DNA of 64,000 bases. Source: PSRJ01 sp963825305. Lineage in GTDB: Bacteria; Acidobacteriota; Terriglobia; Bryobacterales; Bryobacteraceae. The DNA lies in the NCBI GenBank assembly GCA_963825305.1, contig CAWGTA010000013.1, forward strand, positions 434,001 to 498,000. The letters are read 5' to 3'. Below the pieces are notes generated by a model that was not told the DNA's origin, searched no databases, and saw only the letters and a program-made list of their open reading frames with translations. A program made the position numbers and the translations under genes. Positions 1 to 8,869 of the stretch are shown here, one piece after another; the stretch's first letter is position 1, and each line of letters starts with the position of its first letter.

Positions 1-357
1 GACTTCCGTAGAATTCGTGCCGGGGAAAATCGCGAGGGCCCCCGGCTCCTCCGCAAACCATCCGGCGGGATTGTCGCGCGACCGGGTGTAGCCGCTTTGC
101 TCCAAGCCCGCGGCCACCTCCTTCGCGGTAATAGGTTGCCCCACCGACACCGTCCGGGCTGCGCTCAGAATATCGGCGGAGGCGGAGAATGGACCTTCTG
201 CAAGCTGGTGATCGATGCTCGAGGTCAGCCTGAGGTAGAGAATGAGACACAACAGGGACATCAGGACGACCACGCCGAGAACGATTTGGCGGAGGTCCAG
301 ACTACGCAGCCTCGAATGGAGTCTGCTTATGCGATCTGGTTTGGCGTTGTCCGTCAC
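1..357 (-). CDS. Penicillin-binding protein, N-terminal fragment
   Basis: The first 119 residues of a protein that runs off the left edge are visible. A short basic cytoplasmic tail is followed by one membrane segment (about residues 25-42, IVLGVVVLMSLLCLI). After it comes a periplasmic stretch with RTVSVGQPITAKEVAAGLEQ and SGYTRSRDNPAGWF, resembling the UB2H-like region that precedes the glycosyltransferase domain in class A penicillin-binding proteins. That family polymerises and cross-links peptidoglycan outside the membrane. The start is GTG at 357, overlapping the upstream stop as GTGA, with GGAAGAG just upstream, so translation is probably coupled to the stress-type gene. The catalytic domains are outside the window, so the assignment rests on the membrane anchor and UB2H-like segment. 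Confidence 0.6.
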   Translation of the reverse strand, partial: MTDNAKPDRISRLHSRLRSLDLRQIVLGVVVLMSLLCLILYLRLTSSIDHQLAEGPFSASADILSAARTVSVGQPITAKEVAAGLEQSGYTRSRDNPAGWFAEEPGALAIFPGTNSTEV

Positions 358-968
358 AACTCTTCCGTCTCGTCGAGATCTGTGGTGCGCATGCCCATGC
401 CGGCCCCACGGACGCGCGGCATCGGTTTGTCCGCGTTGGCAAAGTCGCCGTGCTTCTCGCTAGCCGAAGCGAAGTCCTGCGCACCGGTTTGCCGCATCAG
501 TTCTTTGCCGCGCTTCACCCAAACCGAGTCGTCGCAATGCACCGAGAGGAGAATTCCGCCTTCGCGGAGGCGCCCCTCATATCGCTTGGCTTCATACTCG
601 GGAATACCCATGCCGGCCAGCGCGCCGATGATTCCACCGAGCGTGCCTACCGCGCCAGCGCCCGCCAGGGCTGCAACAATTGGTCCCGCTGCAATAAACG
701 GGCCCAGGCCCGGAATAACAAGCACACCGATGCCTGTGAGCCAGCCGAGCACTCCTCCGGTGATGCCGCCGGCCACTCCACCTGTGGTCGCTCCTTCCGG
801 CGCTTTGGTGTTCTTCTCGTGGGCAAAATCTTTGGTGCCTTTGTTATCGGGAAAGAGCACTGAGATGTCTGTGCCCCGGAAGCCTGCGATGCGGAATTGC
901 TCGACCGCTTCTTCGACGGCCATCCGATTCGGATAGATGCCAAATACTGCTGTGTTCTTGCCAGCCAT
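354..968 (-). CDS. General stress protein, YflT/DUF1269-like, glycine-rich membrane-associated
   Basis: This 204-residue protein opens with KNTAVFGIYPNRMAVEEAVE, an N-terminal fold typical of the YflT/general-stress 17M group. A long Gly/Ala-rich segment follows (about residues 65-125, GGVAGGITGGVLGWLTGIG), which reads as glycine-zipper membrane-active sequence. The C-terminal part is soluble (GIPEYEAKRYEGRL, ILLSVHCDD). The start is chosen at the second of two adjacent ATGs because AGGAGG then lies 5 bases upstream; the frame is open further 5' but has no better signal. Its stop overlaps the start of the penicillin-binding protein by GTGA. Function within the family is poorly defined; an envelope-stress role is inference. 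Confidence 0.7.
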   Translation of the reverse strand: MAGKNTAVFGIYPNRMAVEEAVEQFRIAGFRGTDISVLFPDNKGTKDFAHEKNTKAPEGATTGGVAGGITGGVLGWLTGIGVLVIPGLGPFIAAGPIVAALAGAGAVGTLGGIIGALAGMGIPEYEAKRYEGRLREGGILLSVHCDDSVWVKRGKELMRQTGAQDFASASEKHGDFANADKPMPRVRGAGMGMRTTDLDETEEL

Positions 969-1103
969 CATCTCCTCCTTTGGTATGGGAATGGACAACT
1001 TCTGTCCGCTATGGTTTTGAAAGGAGCAAGGGTAGGGCCAAGCGCCGATGGCGAGCGCCGCGTGTTGTGACGTTACCCACAGGTAGAATGGGAAGGCACA
1101 TTC

Positions 1104-1496
1104 ATGCACACTATTCCCGTTGGAACCAAAGGCGAATCTCAGATCGAAGTCACCAGCGACATTGCCATCACCTTTCTGGATATCGAAGACGCACGTGTTC
1201 TTTCCACACCGCGCATGATCGGCCTGATGGAGAAGACTTGCCGCGACAGCGTGCTGCCGTTATTGGAGAGTGGCTACGATACGGTGGGGACGCATGTAAA
1301 TGTGGCGCACCTGGCGGCAGCGCCCATGGGCAGCCGCGTCACGTTTCGAGCAGAAGTGATTGGAGTGAGTGATCGCCGCGTGGAATTTCGCGTAGAAGCT
1401 TCCACCGAGCAGGAAAAAATTGGCGAGGGTACGCATCAGCGCACCATCATCAACGTCGCGAGATTCGCGGCGAAGCAAGCACAAAAAAAGCGTTAG
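1104..1496 (+). CDS. Hotdog-fold thioesterase, FlK (fluoroacetyl-CoA thioesterase)-like
   Basis: The 130-residue size and sequence match the single-domain hotdog thioesterases related to fluoroacetyl-CoA thioesterase. Family-type features are the N-terminal VTSDIAITFLDIEDARVLSTP, the helix segment RMIGLMEKTCRD, and GTHVNVAHLAAAPMGSRVTF, where the His belongs to the active-site region. Such enzymes hydrolyse acyl-CoA thioesters in the cytosol; the substrate here is not known. A ribosome-binding site AAGG lies 7 bases before the ATG. It is divergent from the stress-type gene, leaving about 135 bases for two promoters. Confidence 0.75.
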   Translation: MHTIPVGTKGESQIEVTSDIAITFLDIEDARVLSTPRMIGLMEKTCRDSVLPLLESGYDTVGTHVNVAHLAAAPMGSRVTFRAEVIGVSDRRVEFRVEASTEQEKIGEGTHQRTIINVARFAAKQAQKKR

Positions 1497-1544
1497 GAAT
1501 TCTAAGCTACCCCCGTAGCGTGCGCCCGCGGGGCCGACCAGCTT

Positions 1545-1871
1545 CTACGAACCGAGAATGCTGGATGCGGGACGATACCCGTTTACGAAACCCCGTCCAT
1601 TTACGCCGTCGGAAGAACTCGGGCTTTCCGTGGTTCCCACCGCGCGGTGATAGTAGGAGAGGATCGCGCTCTCATCGTAGTCGATGGCACGCGCGTACTG
1701 ACGAATATAGCTGGTGTTATAAATGCCACCAGGCAGCTTTTGAAATTCCCCCTGTTCGATCGCAGCCAGCGAGCGAACGCTTATTTTTGTGGCTTCTGCG
1801 ATCTGTTCCAGCGAAATCCCACGATTGCGGCGAATGGTAGCGAGACCCAAGACGCTGATATCTTCTTTCAT
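1545..1871 (-). CDS. RodZ-like helix-turn-helix protein
   Basis: This small cytosolic protein of 108 residues consists mainly of a RodZ-type HTH domain. Residues 1-70 contain LGLATIRRNRGISLEQIAEA, TKISVRSLAAIEQGEFQKLP and GGIYNTSYIRQYARAIDYDE, the arrangement seen at the N terminus of RodZ. The membrane helix and periplasmic DUF4115 domain of full RodZ are absent; the tail is Ser/Gly-rich. In RodZ this domain contacts MreB. Whether this short form does so, or binds DNA, cannot be told. It stands alone, divergent from the next gene. Confidence 0.75.
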   Translation of the reverse strand: MKEDISVLGLATIRRNRGISLEQIAEATKISVRSLAAIEQGEFQKLPGGIYNTSYIRQYARAIDYDESAILSYYHRAVGTTESPSSSDGVNGRGFVNGYRPASSILGS

Positions 1872-1982
1872 CGAATTGCCTCCCTGCCGATGGCTTGCGG
1901 GGGATTCGTACTAGGCCATGGGCAGGCTCGTATTAAAAGTAACACTATAACACCTATCGGCATTTTGATAAACTCTTTTTAC

Positions 1983-3472
1983 ATGGATATTTGCCGACGA
2001 AAATTCGGCGCCTGTATCCTGGCCGGACTGGCCTCCCGAGCGATAGCGTTACCCCCCCGTCCCAAGTTATTGGTACTATTGGTACTGGAGCACCTACGCC
2101 CGGACTATCTGGATGCCGTCTGGAGTCAGGTCGGGCCCAACGGGCTCCGCCGGATCGTGGAAGGCGGCGCTTTTTTTCCGGACTGCCGCCATCTGGCGTC
2201 GAGTTTTTCTTCTTCCACCCTGGCCACGCTGGCTACCGGCGCCTGGCCCGCCCAGCACGGCATTGTGGCCGACACCTGGTACGATCGGGCTTCGCGCAAA
2301 CCGGTTCGCGCTTCCGACGAAGCGCTGCTCGCCACCACGCTCACTTCTCAAGTGACCGCCGCCCCAGGCACGCGCGCGTTTGTGGTTTCTTTGAATGCGC
2401 CCGATGGGTCCTTGATTTCCGGCAGTTCCGGCGCCCGCGCGTATTGGATGGACGAAGAGGGCCGGTTCACCAGCCGCGGACAGTTGCCCGATTGGGTGCC
2501 GGATTATAACCGGGCGAGGTCGCTCGAAAGCCTTCACAATGTACCGTGGGTAGCCTTGGGCGCCAATCCCAAAGCTGCCGGCCCTGCGCACGCTGACATT
2601 CGATCGCGCCCGACCCCAGGAATTCATTTCGTTGTATCGTGCTTCGCCTTTCGCCCAAGCTGCTCAATTCGAGTTTCTGCACGAGATGCTGATGCGCGAG
2701 CGGGTGGGTCAGACCGATACTCTGGATTTCGTCTGTCTGGTGGCCAGCTCTTCGGCGCTGTTGGGGTACGACACGGGGGCCCGCTCGCCCTTGATGCAGC
2801 AGATGACGCTGCAACTCGATCATCAACTAGAGTTACTACTGAGCCAGTTGGACCAGACGCTGGGTGCCCGCACCTATGACCTGGTGCTCGCTGGGAGCCC
2901 ACGGCGGTCCCCCGGCGCCGGCGCCGGATACGCGGCCGCGCATGGCGGTAAACGGCGAGCTGCTGGCGCAGGCCATCCAACAGAGCCTGACGGCCAGCGG
3001 GAGCGGCCGCCTGGAAAAATATCTCTATCCGTTCCTGTATCTCGACACCCGCGGGGTGGCGTTGCCTGAGCCGGCGCGTCAGGCGGCTGGCCGCGCGGCG
3101 TTGGAACAGCCCGCGGTGGCGGCGTACTACACTTCCGGTGGTGAGTGCTCCGTGCATGACGATTGGGAACGCCGCTTCCGCAACAGCTTTCATCCCCGGC
3201 GTGCCGGCGATGTGATGCTCTCCTACCAGCCGGAATACGTAGAAGACTACGGTCAAGGGCGCGGCATTTCGTACGGCTCGCTGTACAATTACGACATTCG
3301 AACACCGCTCTGTTTTTATGGTCCGCAGTTCCGTGCGGCGGTCTTCGAGCAGTCGGTCGAGGCAGTGGACCTGGCGCCCACTTTGGCTCGGGCCCTGGGC
3401 GTGGCGCCGCCATCCTCCAGTTCCGGCCGCGTGCTGGGGGAAGCCTTTGCCGGCGCAGACACCGCCCGATGA
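1983..3472 (+). CDS. Alkaline-phosphatase-superfamily phosphodiesterase/nucleotide pyrophosphatase-like protein, two frameshifts
   Basis: The protein can be read through three frames in turn. The first part (1983 to about 2565) has a hydrophobic signal-like start and LVLEHLRPDYLDAVW. It continues with SSTLATLATGAWPAQHGIV, where the superfamily nucleophile region lies. The second (about 2565-2893) has ISLYRASPFAQAAQFEFLHE, and the third (2895-3472) has RGISYGSLYNYDIRTPLCFY and SVEAVDLAPTLARALGV. One extra base near 2561-2567 and one extra G in 2893-2895 explain both breaks. Two usual metal-ligand positions look altered: VLEH where the family has V-x-D-Q, and AGAHGG where it has S-D-H-G. The stop overlaps pyrD by ATGA. 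A secreted enzyme or an inactive relative are both possible. Confidence 0.65.
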
Positions 3473-4394
3473 ATCTACCCGACGCGCCGCTGGAAACCTC
3501 ACTCTGCGGCATTCGCCTGCGCAATCCCGTGATCGCCGCCTCCGGCACGTTCGCTTACGGAATCGAATTCGAAAAACTGGTGGACCTGAACAAGCTGGGG
3601 GGCCTGGTGGTGAAGGGCCTTTCGCGCGAGCCCATCGAGGGCAATGAGCCGCCGCGGATTTATGAGACCGAGGGCGGCATGATCAACTCCATCGGGTCTG
3701 CAAAACATCGGCGTCCACGCGTTCGTCAAAGAGAAGCTGCCGGCGCTGGCCAGGCTCGATACCGCGGTCCTTGCCAATGTGTTCGGATACCAGACCGAAG
3801 ACTACGTAGAAGTGGTGCGGGTTTTGAACGACCACGAGGGGCTCGCGGGCTACGAGTTGAATGTGTCCTGCCCCAATACGCGCCACGGCGGCATCTACTT
3901 TTCGAGCGATCCGGCGCTGCTCAGCTGAAGTGGTGGCGGCGGTGAAGCGCGTGGCGGCCCGTCCGGTAATCGTGAAACTCTCGCCCAATGTGAGCGCCAT
4001 CGAACCGCTGGCGTGCGCGGCGGAGGAGAGCGGAGCGGACGCTCTTTCGCTGGTCAATACATTCATCGCGCTGGCCATCGATCCGCGCACGCGCCGGCCG
4101 CGGATTGGCGCAGGTTTTGGCGGTTTGTCGGGCCCGGCGATCAAGCCCATTGCTTTGCGGCTGGTGTGCCAGGCGGCGCGCGCGGTGAAGATTCCGGTAG
4201 TGGGGCTCGGTGGAATCGCCAGCGGGCTCGATGCCGCGGAGTTTCTGATTGCGGGAGCGACGGCGGTGGAAGTGGGAACGGCCACGTTTTGGGATCCGCA
4301 GTCGCCGGCGAGGATTGCCGGGGAGTTGGGAACGTTTCTGCGGGAGGAAAAGATCGAAAGCGTGAAAAAGTTGGTGGGGACGCTGAAACTGTGA
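3469..4394 (+). CDS. pyrD: Dihydroorotate dehydrogenase, class 1B type, two frameshifts
   Basis: PyrD oxidises dihydroorotate to orotate in pyrimidine synthesis using FMN. The reading is continuous only after skipping one extra T at about 3697 (inside INSIGLQNIGVHAFVKEK) and another T at 3926 (inside SSDPALLSEVVAAVK). Motifs present are GIRLRNPVIAASGTFAYG at the N terminus and ELNVSCPNTRHGG with the catalytic Cys of class 1 enzymes. SLVNTFIALAIDP, GLSGPAIKPIAL and VPVVGLGGIASGLDAAEFL-like phosphate-binding sequence follow. The restored length of about 307 residues is normal. The start ATG overlaps the upstream stop. Both disruptions are single-base insertions in otherwise well-conserved sequence, so error in the sequence is likelier than a true pseudogene. 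Confidence 0.85.
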
Positions 4395-4411
4395 GTGGCA
4401 GTGCACCCGCG

Positions 4412-4442
4412 ACGTAACGCTGGCGATCCTTGTCGCCGGCAC
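4412..4442. repeat. CCGGCG-type short palindromic repeat, copy 1
   Basis: An imperfect inverted repeat (CGCTGGCGATCC with TGTCGCCGGC) lies between pyrD and the ADOP permease. Closely related sequences lie at 24723, 40974, 54031, 57241, 57924 and 63155. It may act as a weak bidirectional terminator, but no T-run follows. Confidence 0.7.
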
Positions 4443-4494
4443 TCTTTGGGCACAAACTTAGCGAACTTATTGGCCCACGCTACGTCTAGACTTC

Positions 4495-6966
4495 ATGATG
4501 CAGAATCTTCGCCTGGCCTGGCGAACCCTGGCCAAGAGTCCCGGTTTCACCCTTACGGCCGTCGCCGCCCTGGCATTGGGAATCGGCGCCAATACCGCGA
4601 TCTTCAGCGTGGTGAACCAGGTGCTTCTCGAGCCTGCGGGCGTAAACCGCCCGGACCGCGTGGTGGCGGTGCGGGGCCGCTACGACAAGCTGGCGCTCAA
4701 GAGCATTCCCGTCTCGGTTCCCGACTTCGCCGACGTTCAAAAGAGCAGGCAACTATTCCAGACCGCGGCCGTGGCGGACACCGGAGACATCAACTACGCC
4801 GGTGACGGTGCGCCGGAACGTTTGCAGGGCGCGCGCGTTTCGCGGAGTTGGTTCGACGTCTTCGGGACCAAGCCGGTGCTCGGCCGTGTCTTTTCGGCGG
4901 AGGAGGATTCACCCAATCAGAATCATGTAGTGGTTCTGGCGTACGCCACCTGGAGCCGGCTATTCGGGCGGGACAGCGGCGTGGTGGGACGCACCATTAC
5001 TTTGGACCAGAGGCCGTACCGTGTGGTGGGCGTGATGGGTCCGGAGTTTCGCTGGCCCGCTGGCGTCGAGGTATGGACGCCGTTGGCATTGAGGCCAAGT
5101 GCATACTCGGAAGACAACCGCTTCAACGAGTCTCTGACTTGCTTCGCGCGCCTCCAACCCGGAGTGAGATTTACTCAAGCGCAGAACTTCGTCGGCCTTC
5201 TCAGCCAGCGCTATAAGGACGCCGGCGGGTCTGGTGGGGCCTACGCGAAGGACGCAGCATGGAGCATCTTTCTGGCGCCCTTCACCGATTTCGTGGCCGG
5301 GGACATCAAGACGCCCATGCTAATTCTTCTAGCCGCGGTGGGCTTCGTGCTTCTGATTGCCTGCTCCAACGTGGCCGGGTTGATGCTGGCGCGGGCTTCG
5401 GGACGGGCGCGCGAGATCGCGATCCGGTCCGCATTGGGCGCGAGCCGCTGGGACCTGATGCGCCAGACTGCCGCGGAAAGCCTGCTGCTGGCAGTTTGCG
5501 GGTCGGCGCTCGGGTTGGGGCTGGCGTATGCCGGGGCCAGGGCGCTGCTGAATTTCGTCCCGGAGGACTCACCCGTAATGTTAGCCGTGCGGCTGGATGC
5601 ACAGGTGCTCCTGTTCACGGCTGTGGCAGCGATTCTTTCCGCCCTGCTATTCGGCATCGCTCCGGCTTACCAGATCTCGCGCTTGAAACGGTATGAAGTG
5701 TTGAAGGAGGGTGGCCGCGCGGGCACAGCCGGTTTGGGCCGGCAGCGGCTGCGTTCGGGCCTGGTGATTGGGGAAGTGGCGCTGGCGCTGATGCTGCTGG
5801 TGGGCGCCGGGTTATTCCTGCGGAGCCTGGGCCGATTGCAGGATGTGAGCCCGGGATTCGATCCGCATGGCGTCATGATCGGAATGGTGTCGTTGCCGGA
5901 CGCCCGCTATCATGAGCCCGAAAAGCAAGGCGTCTTCTTGAAGACCGTAGTCGACCAGATGGCGCACCTGCCGGGAGTGACATCCGCGGCAGCGGCGATG
6001 CCGGTGCCGTTCAACGGGCAAGACTGGACAGCGTCCTTCAGCATCGAAGGCCGGCCGGAGCCTCCCGGCGATCCAGGTCCGCACGGGCAAAATCGCTACA
6101 TCTCACCGGGCTACTTTGAGACGCTCAAAATCCCGCTGCGCAAGGGCAGGTTCTTTACCGAGCAGGACCGCACGGGCACCCAGCCGGTCGCCATCATCGA
6201 TGAGAACCTGGCGCGGCAATATTGGCCGAACGAAGATCCCATTGGCAAGCACATCCGGTTGCCGCAAGGTCAGGGCAAGCCGCCGTGGTCGACAATCGTC
6301 GGGGTGGTGGGGCACGTCAAACATACCAGCCTGGCCGGTGACACGGGGAAGGGAACTTATTACGGGTCGATTTACCAGAGTCCGATGCCTTATGCGGTGT
6401 TCCTGATGCGCACGCAATCGAACCCGATGGGTTTGGCTGCCGGTATGCGCCAGGCCGTGCTGGCGGTGGATGCCGGTCAGCCGATGCATCACGTGCAACC
6501 GATGGAGTCTCTGGTGGCTGCCTCGCTCTCGGGGCGGCGCTTCGTGGTGGCCTTGCTCGGCTTCTTCGCGGTGATGGCGCTACTGCTGGCGGCGCTCGGT
6601 CTATACGGGGTGATCAGCTATGCCACCACGCAGCGCACCCCGGAAATCGGCATTCGCATGGCATTGGGCGCGCAGCGAGGCGAGGTGCTGTCGCTGGTGG
6701 TGGGGCAGGGCATGCGGCTGGCTCTGGGCGGCGCGGCGCTCGGATTGGCTGCCTCCATGATTTTCAGCCGCATGTTGCAGAGCCAGCTTTTCGCGGTGAG
6801 TCCGTTCGACCCGCTAACCTTCACCGCGACGGCGTTGGTGCTGCTGGGCGCTGCGGTCTTGGCGAGCCTGGTTCCGGCTATGCGCGCCACGCGGATCGAT
6901 CCGGTGGAGGCGCTGCGGCACGAGGTGAGGCACAGACTCACCACGGCACTACGCCTTCATCACTGA
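4495..6966 (+). CDS. ABC transporter permease of the ADOP (acidobacterial duplicated orphan permease) type
   Basis: The 823-residue membrane protein has the MacB/FtsX layout duplicated. An N-terminal helix (LTAVAALALGIGANTAIFSV) is followed by a periplasmic MacB-type domain to about residue 260. Three membrane helices of the first FtsX unit cover about 270-380 (MLILLAAVGFVLLIACSNVA, AREIAIRSALGASRWDLMRQ). A central helix (SGLVIGEVALALMLLVGAGL), a second periplasmic domain and a second FtsX unit follow (about 680-810, TPEIGIRMALGAQRGEVLSL). The protein carries no ATPase domain and none is encoded next to it, as expected for this group, which is greatly expanded in acidobacteria. The substrate is unknown. 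Its 3' end overlaps the convergent SDR gene by 29 bases. Confidence 0.9.
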   Translation: MMQNLRLAWRTLAKSPGFTLTAVAALALGIGANTAIFSVVNQVLLEPAGVNRPDRVVAVRGRYDKLALKSIPVSVPDFADVQKSRQLFQTAAVADTGDINYAGDGAPERLQGARVSRSWFDVFGTKPVLGRVFSAEEDSPNQNHVVVLAYATWSRLFGRDSGVVGRTITLDQRPYRVVGVMGPEFRWPAGVEVWTPLALRPSAYSEDNRFNESLTCFARLQPGVRFTQAQNFVGLLSQRYKDAGGSGGAYAKDAAWSIFLAPFTDFVAGDIKTPMLILLAAVGFVLLIACSNVAGLMLARASGRAREIAIRSALGASRWDLMRQTAAESLLLAVCGSALGLGLAYAGARALLNFVPEDSPVMLAVRLDAQVLLFTAVAAILSALLFGIAPAYQISRLKRYEVLKEGGRAGTAGLGRQRLRSGLVIGEVALALMLLVGAGLFLRSLGRLQDVSPGFDPHGVMIGMVSLPDARYHEPEKQGVFLKTVVDQMAHLPGVTSAAAAMPVPFNGQDWTASFSIEGRPEPPGDPGPHGQNRYISPGYFETLKIPLRKGRFFTEQDRTGTQPVAIIDENLARQYWPNEDPIGKHIRLPQGQGKPPWSTIVGVVGHVKHTSLAGDTGKGTYYGSIYQSPMPYAVFLMRTQSNPMGLAAGMRQAVLAVDAGQPMHHVQPMESLVAASLSGRRFVVALLGFFAVMALLLAALGLYGVISYATTQRTPEIGIRMALGAQRGEVLSLVVGQGMRLALGGAALGLAASMIFSRMLQSQLFAVSPFDPLTFTATALVLLGAAVLASLVPAMRATRIDPVEALRHEVRHRLTTALRLHH

Positions 6967-7669
6967 AGAACCCGCCGGTGGGCCCGGCGTCCGGAAGAAG
7001 GGCCAGCCGAACCGGAGTGGCCGCCCCTTGCTCCACTGTTCTGGTCCCCTGGTTTTGGTTCATGTCCGTGGCCACGTAGCCCGGAGTGACGGCATTCACC
7101 TTGATCCCCGAGCTTTGCAGTTCGCCGGCGAATTGCAGCGTCAACATGTTTAGCGCGCTTTTGGAAGAACAGTAAGCCAGCAGCATGCTACGGCCCTGGA
7201 ACGGCCCGTGTGGATCGGCGGTGAGGGTCACGGACCCCAGGGCGCTGGATACGTTCACGATCCGCCCGGCCTTCGATTTCCGAAGGAACGGAAGCATCGC
7301 TTTGGTGATTCGGAACACGCCAAAGACATTCGTGTCGTATGTCTTTTGTAAGGCCTCGAACTCTGTCTCGCTCGGGCGACCCCAATCCAAGGCGACCCCG
7401 GCATTGTTGACCAGGATATCGAGCCGGTCGTAGTGAGCGTTCACATAGGCGGCGGCCCGGTCGACGCTTTGCTGATTGGTCACGTCGAGCGGGAGGTATT
7501 GGACGGTGAGACCATGGGCCTTGAGGTCGGCTTCGGCCTGTTGCCCGCGTGTCTTGTCGCGAGCGCCTAAGAGGACGAACACTCCTTTGAGAGCCAACTG
7601 GCGCGCGATTTCCTTGCCGATTCCTTTGTTGGCGCCGGTAACAAGGGCAATGGGTGGGGTCGGGATCAT
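6938..7669 (-). CDS. SDR-family NAD(P)-dependent oxidoreductase
   Basis: This is a complete classical short-chain dehydrogenase of 243 residues. The N terminus has the cofactor motif TGANKGIG, followed by LDVTN, ILVNNAGVALDWG, the catalytic Ser in IVNVSSALGSV and Tyr/Lys in AYCSSKSALN, then VNAVTPGYVATDMN. It resembles carbonyl-reductase-like SDRs; the substrate is unknown. Its ATG overlaps the end of the broken HNH nuclease by ATGA, suggesting the two once shared a transcript. The 3' end overlaps the convergent ADOP gene. Confidence 0.88.
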   Translation of the reverse strand: MIPTPPIALVTGANKGIGKEIARQLALKGVFVLLGARDKTRGQQAEADLKAHGLTVQYLPLDVTNQQSVDRAAAYVNAHYDRLDILVNNAGVALDWGRPSETEFEALQKTYDTNVFGVFRITKAMLPFLRKSKAGRIVNVSSALGSVTLTADPHGPFQGRSMLLAYCSSKSALNMLTLQFAGELQSSGIKVNAVTPGYVATDMNQNQGTRTVEQGAATPVRLALLPDAGPTGGFFSDEGVVPW

Positions 7670-8305
7670 TCAAATTGCCTTTCATCCGCCGCTTGTCGGG
7701 CAATCTCCTTGCCAAGACTGAAGAAGGCCTCGTCCACACTCTTTCTTATTTGACTTGTTGCGAACTCCTGACAGTGACGATAAAGGGAGGCGACCGTCTG
7801 CCTCAGAAAAGGTTGGGCGCAGCGGCCCCACTGCAACGATGCGGGGTATTGGCTGCGAAAGGCTGCAATCTTCTGCCGGGCGTTCTTGCATATCCCTCTG
7901 CTCGTTCCGTGGGGGTAGTCCAGACGGTTCTCCAATAGCGGCAGGTATTGCACGCGGCCCCACAACGGGTTGAGTGGTGCGAGAGAAAAGATTCCCAGCC
8001 GCATTCAGCCAGTGGTGAGCTGATGTAGTTGGTCGTCGCGACGCTTTTTCCCCATTGCATCGTTTGCATGCGAGAATTACATTCCCTGGGATATGCAATC
8101 CCAAACGGAAACGGTTCATACCCTCAAGATGTTCAACAGAGGCCCGATCTTTTTCTAGGGGCTGCTGACAGTAGCAGCAATCACTCCCAAACGCAGCCTC
8201 TACGGCCTCGGCGTATTGCAGCATCTGTAATACTGAGTTTGAGCGATGCGCATATCTTGCGGCTGAGATCGTGAAGGAACATGCTGACGAGCTTATTAGC
8301 CACAT
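7666..8305 (-). pseudogene. HNH endonuclease-like gene, broken by three frameshifts
   Basis: The 5' part encodes a clear HNH zinc-finger nuclease core: CCYCQQPLEKDRASVEHLEG followed by HIPGNVILACKRCNGEK, with two CxxC pairs and the EHL/N residues of the active site. The rest continues through RRDDQLHQL after an extra base near 8044. LAECGWESFLSHHSTRCGAA follows after an extra base near 8016. ICKNARQKIAAFRSQYP and ATSQIRKSVDEAFFSL to the stop at 7666 follow after a lost base (or two extra) near 7895. The reconstructed chain resembles a small stand-alone HNH protein of about 200 residues. Because the errors are of both signs this looks more like real decay than the breaks elsewhere. An HTH gene lies 51 bases upstream. 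Confidence 0.65.
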
Positions 8306-8356
8306 CGGATTTGGCTCGCGATGTTGCCGTCCGCAGATATGCCGATGATGGGAAGC

Positions 8357-8659
8357 TCATGCACGTCCCTTGCCGCGTCGCGATGTTTTCCTGCTCGGAG
8401 GAGTACCCTCATCGATTCCCAATAACCACCTGGCGTCAACACCCAGTACCGTAGCCAAGCCCTTCACTTCGAAATCGAATGCGCAACGGAGGCCACCCTC
8501 GACTTTTGCCAAGGCCACCCTGTCCAGCTGGACACCCGCACCGGCCAATCGCCGAGCGAGCGGATCTTGAGTCAGCGGTAGAAAAAACCGGAGACGGGCT
8601 TCGCTGACCCGCTTCCCGATAATGTTCCGCGAGGGCCGCTTCTTGGACTTGACCGCCAT
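8357..8659 (-). CDS. XRE-family helix-turn-helix transcriptional regulator
   Basis: This 100-residue protein is almost entirely a Cro/C1-type HTH: IIGKRVSEARLRFFLPLTQD, PLARRLAGAGVQLDRVALAK and VEGGLRCAFDFEVKGLATVL, then VDARWLLGIDEG. The C terminus is basic (RKTSRRGKGRA). It is the first gene of the set HTH, HNH nuclease remnant and SDR, all on the same strand, so it may be a local autoregulator. No ligand or oligomerisation domain is present. Confidence 0.75.
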   Translation of the reverse strand: MAVKSKKRPSRNIIGKRVSEARLRFFLPLTQDPLARRLAGAGVQLDRVALAKVEGGLRCAFDFEVKGLATVLGVDARWLLGIDEGTPPSRKTSRRGKGRA

Positions 8660-8869
8660 TCCAATTCTGTTTAACAGAAGCTACGGGGATTGAGTGTTCC
8701 TCAAAAGAACATCTGCTAGTGGAGACCACTTGGGCTAACCTTGGCATATGCGGCCATTGGGCCGGAAAGTATCCATTGTTTTTAGGTGGCTTCGGTGCGG
8801 CCAACGATGCTGGAAGACTACGACAAAGCGGCGGATCGCCTTCGCTAGGCTGAGGCCAGAGATCTCATT

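Noticed and set aside
97..936. Long plus-strand frame opposite the stress-type gene
   Set aside because: It is an antisense shadow: Ser/Pro/Arg-rich, without motifs, while the minus strand encodes a family-like protein with a good ribosome-binding site.
1067..1092. Sigma70 promoter (TTGTGA...TAGAAT) before the thioesterase gene
   Set aside because: The spacing between the two boxes is only 13 bases, too short for a normal promoter.
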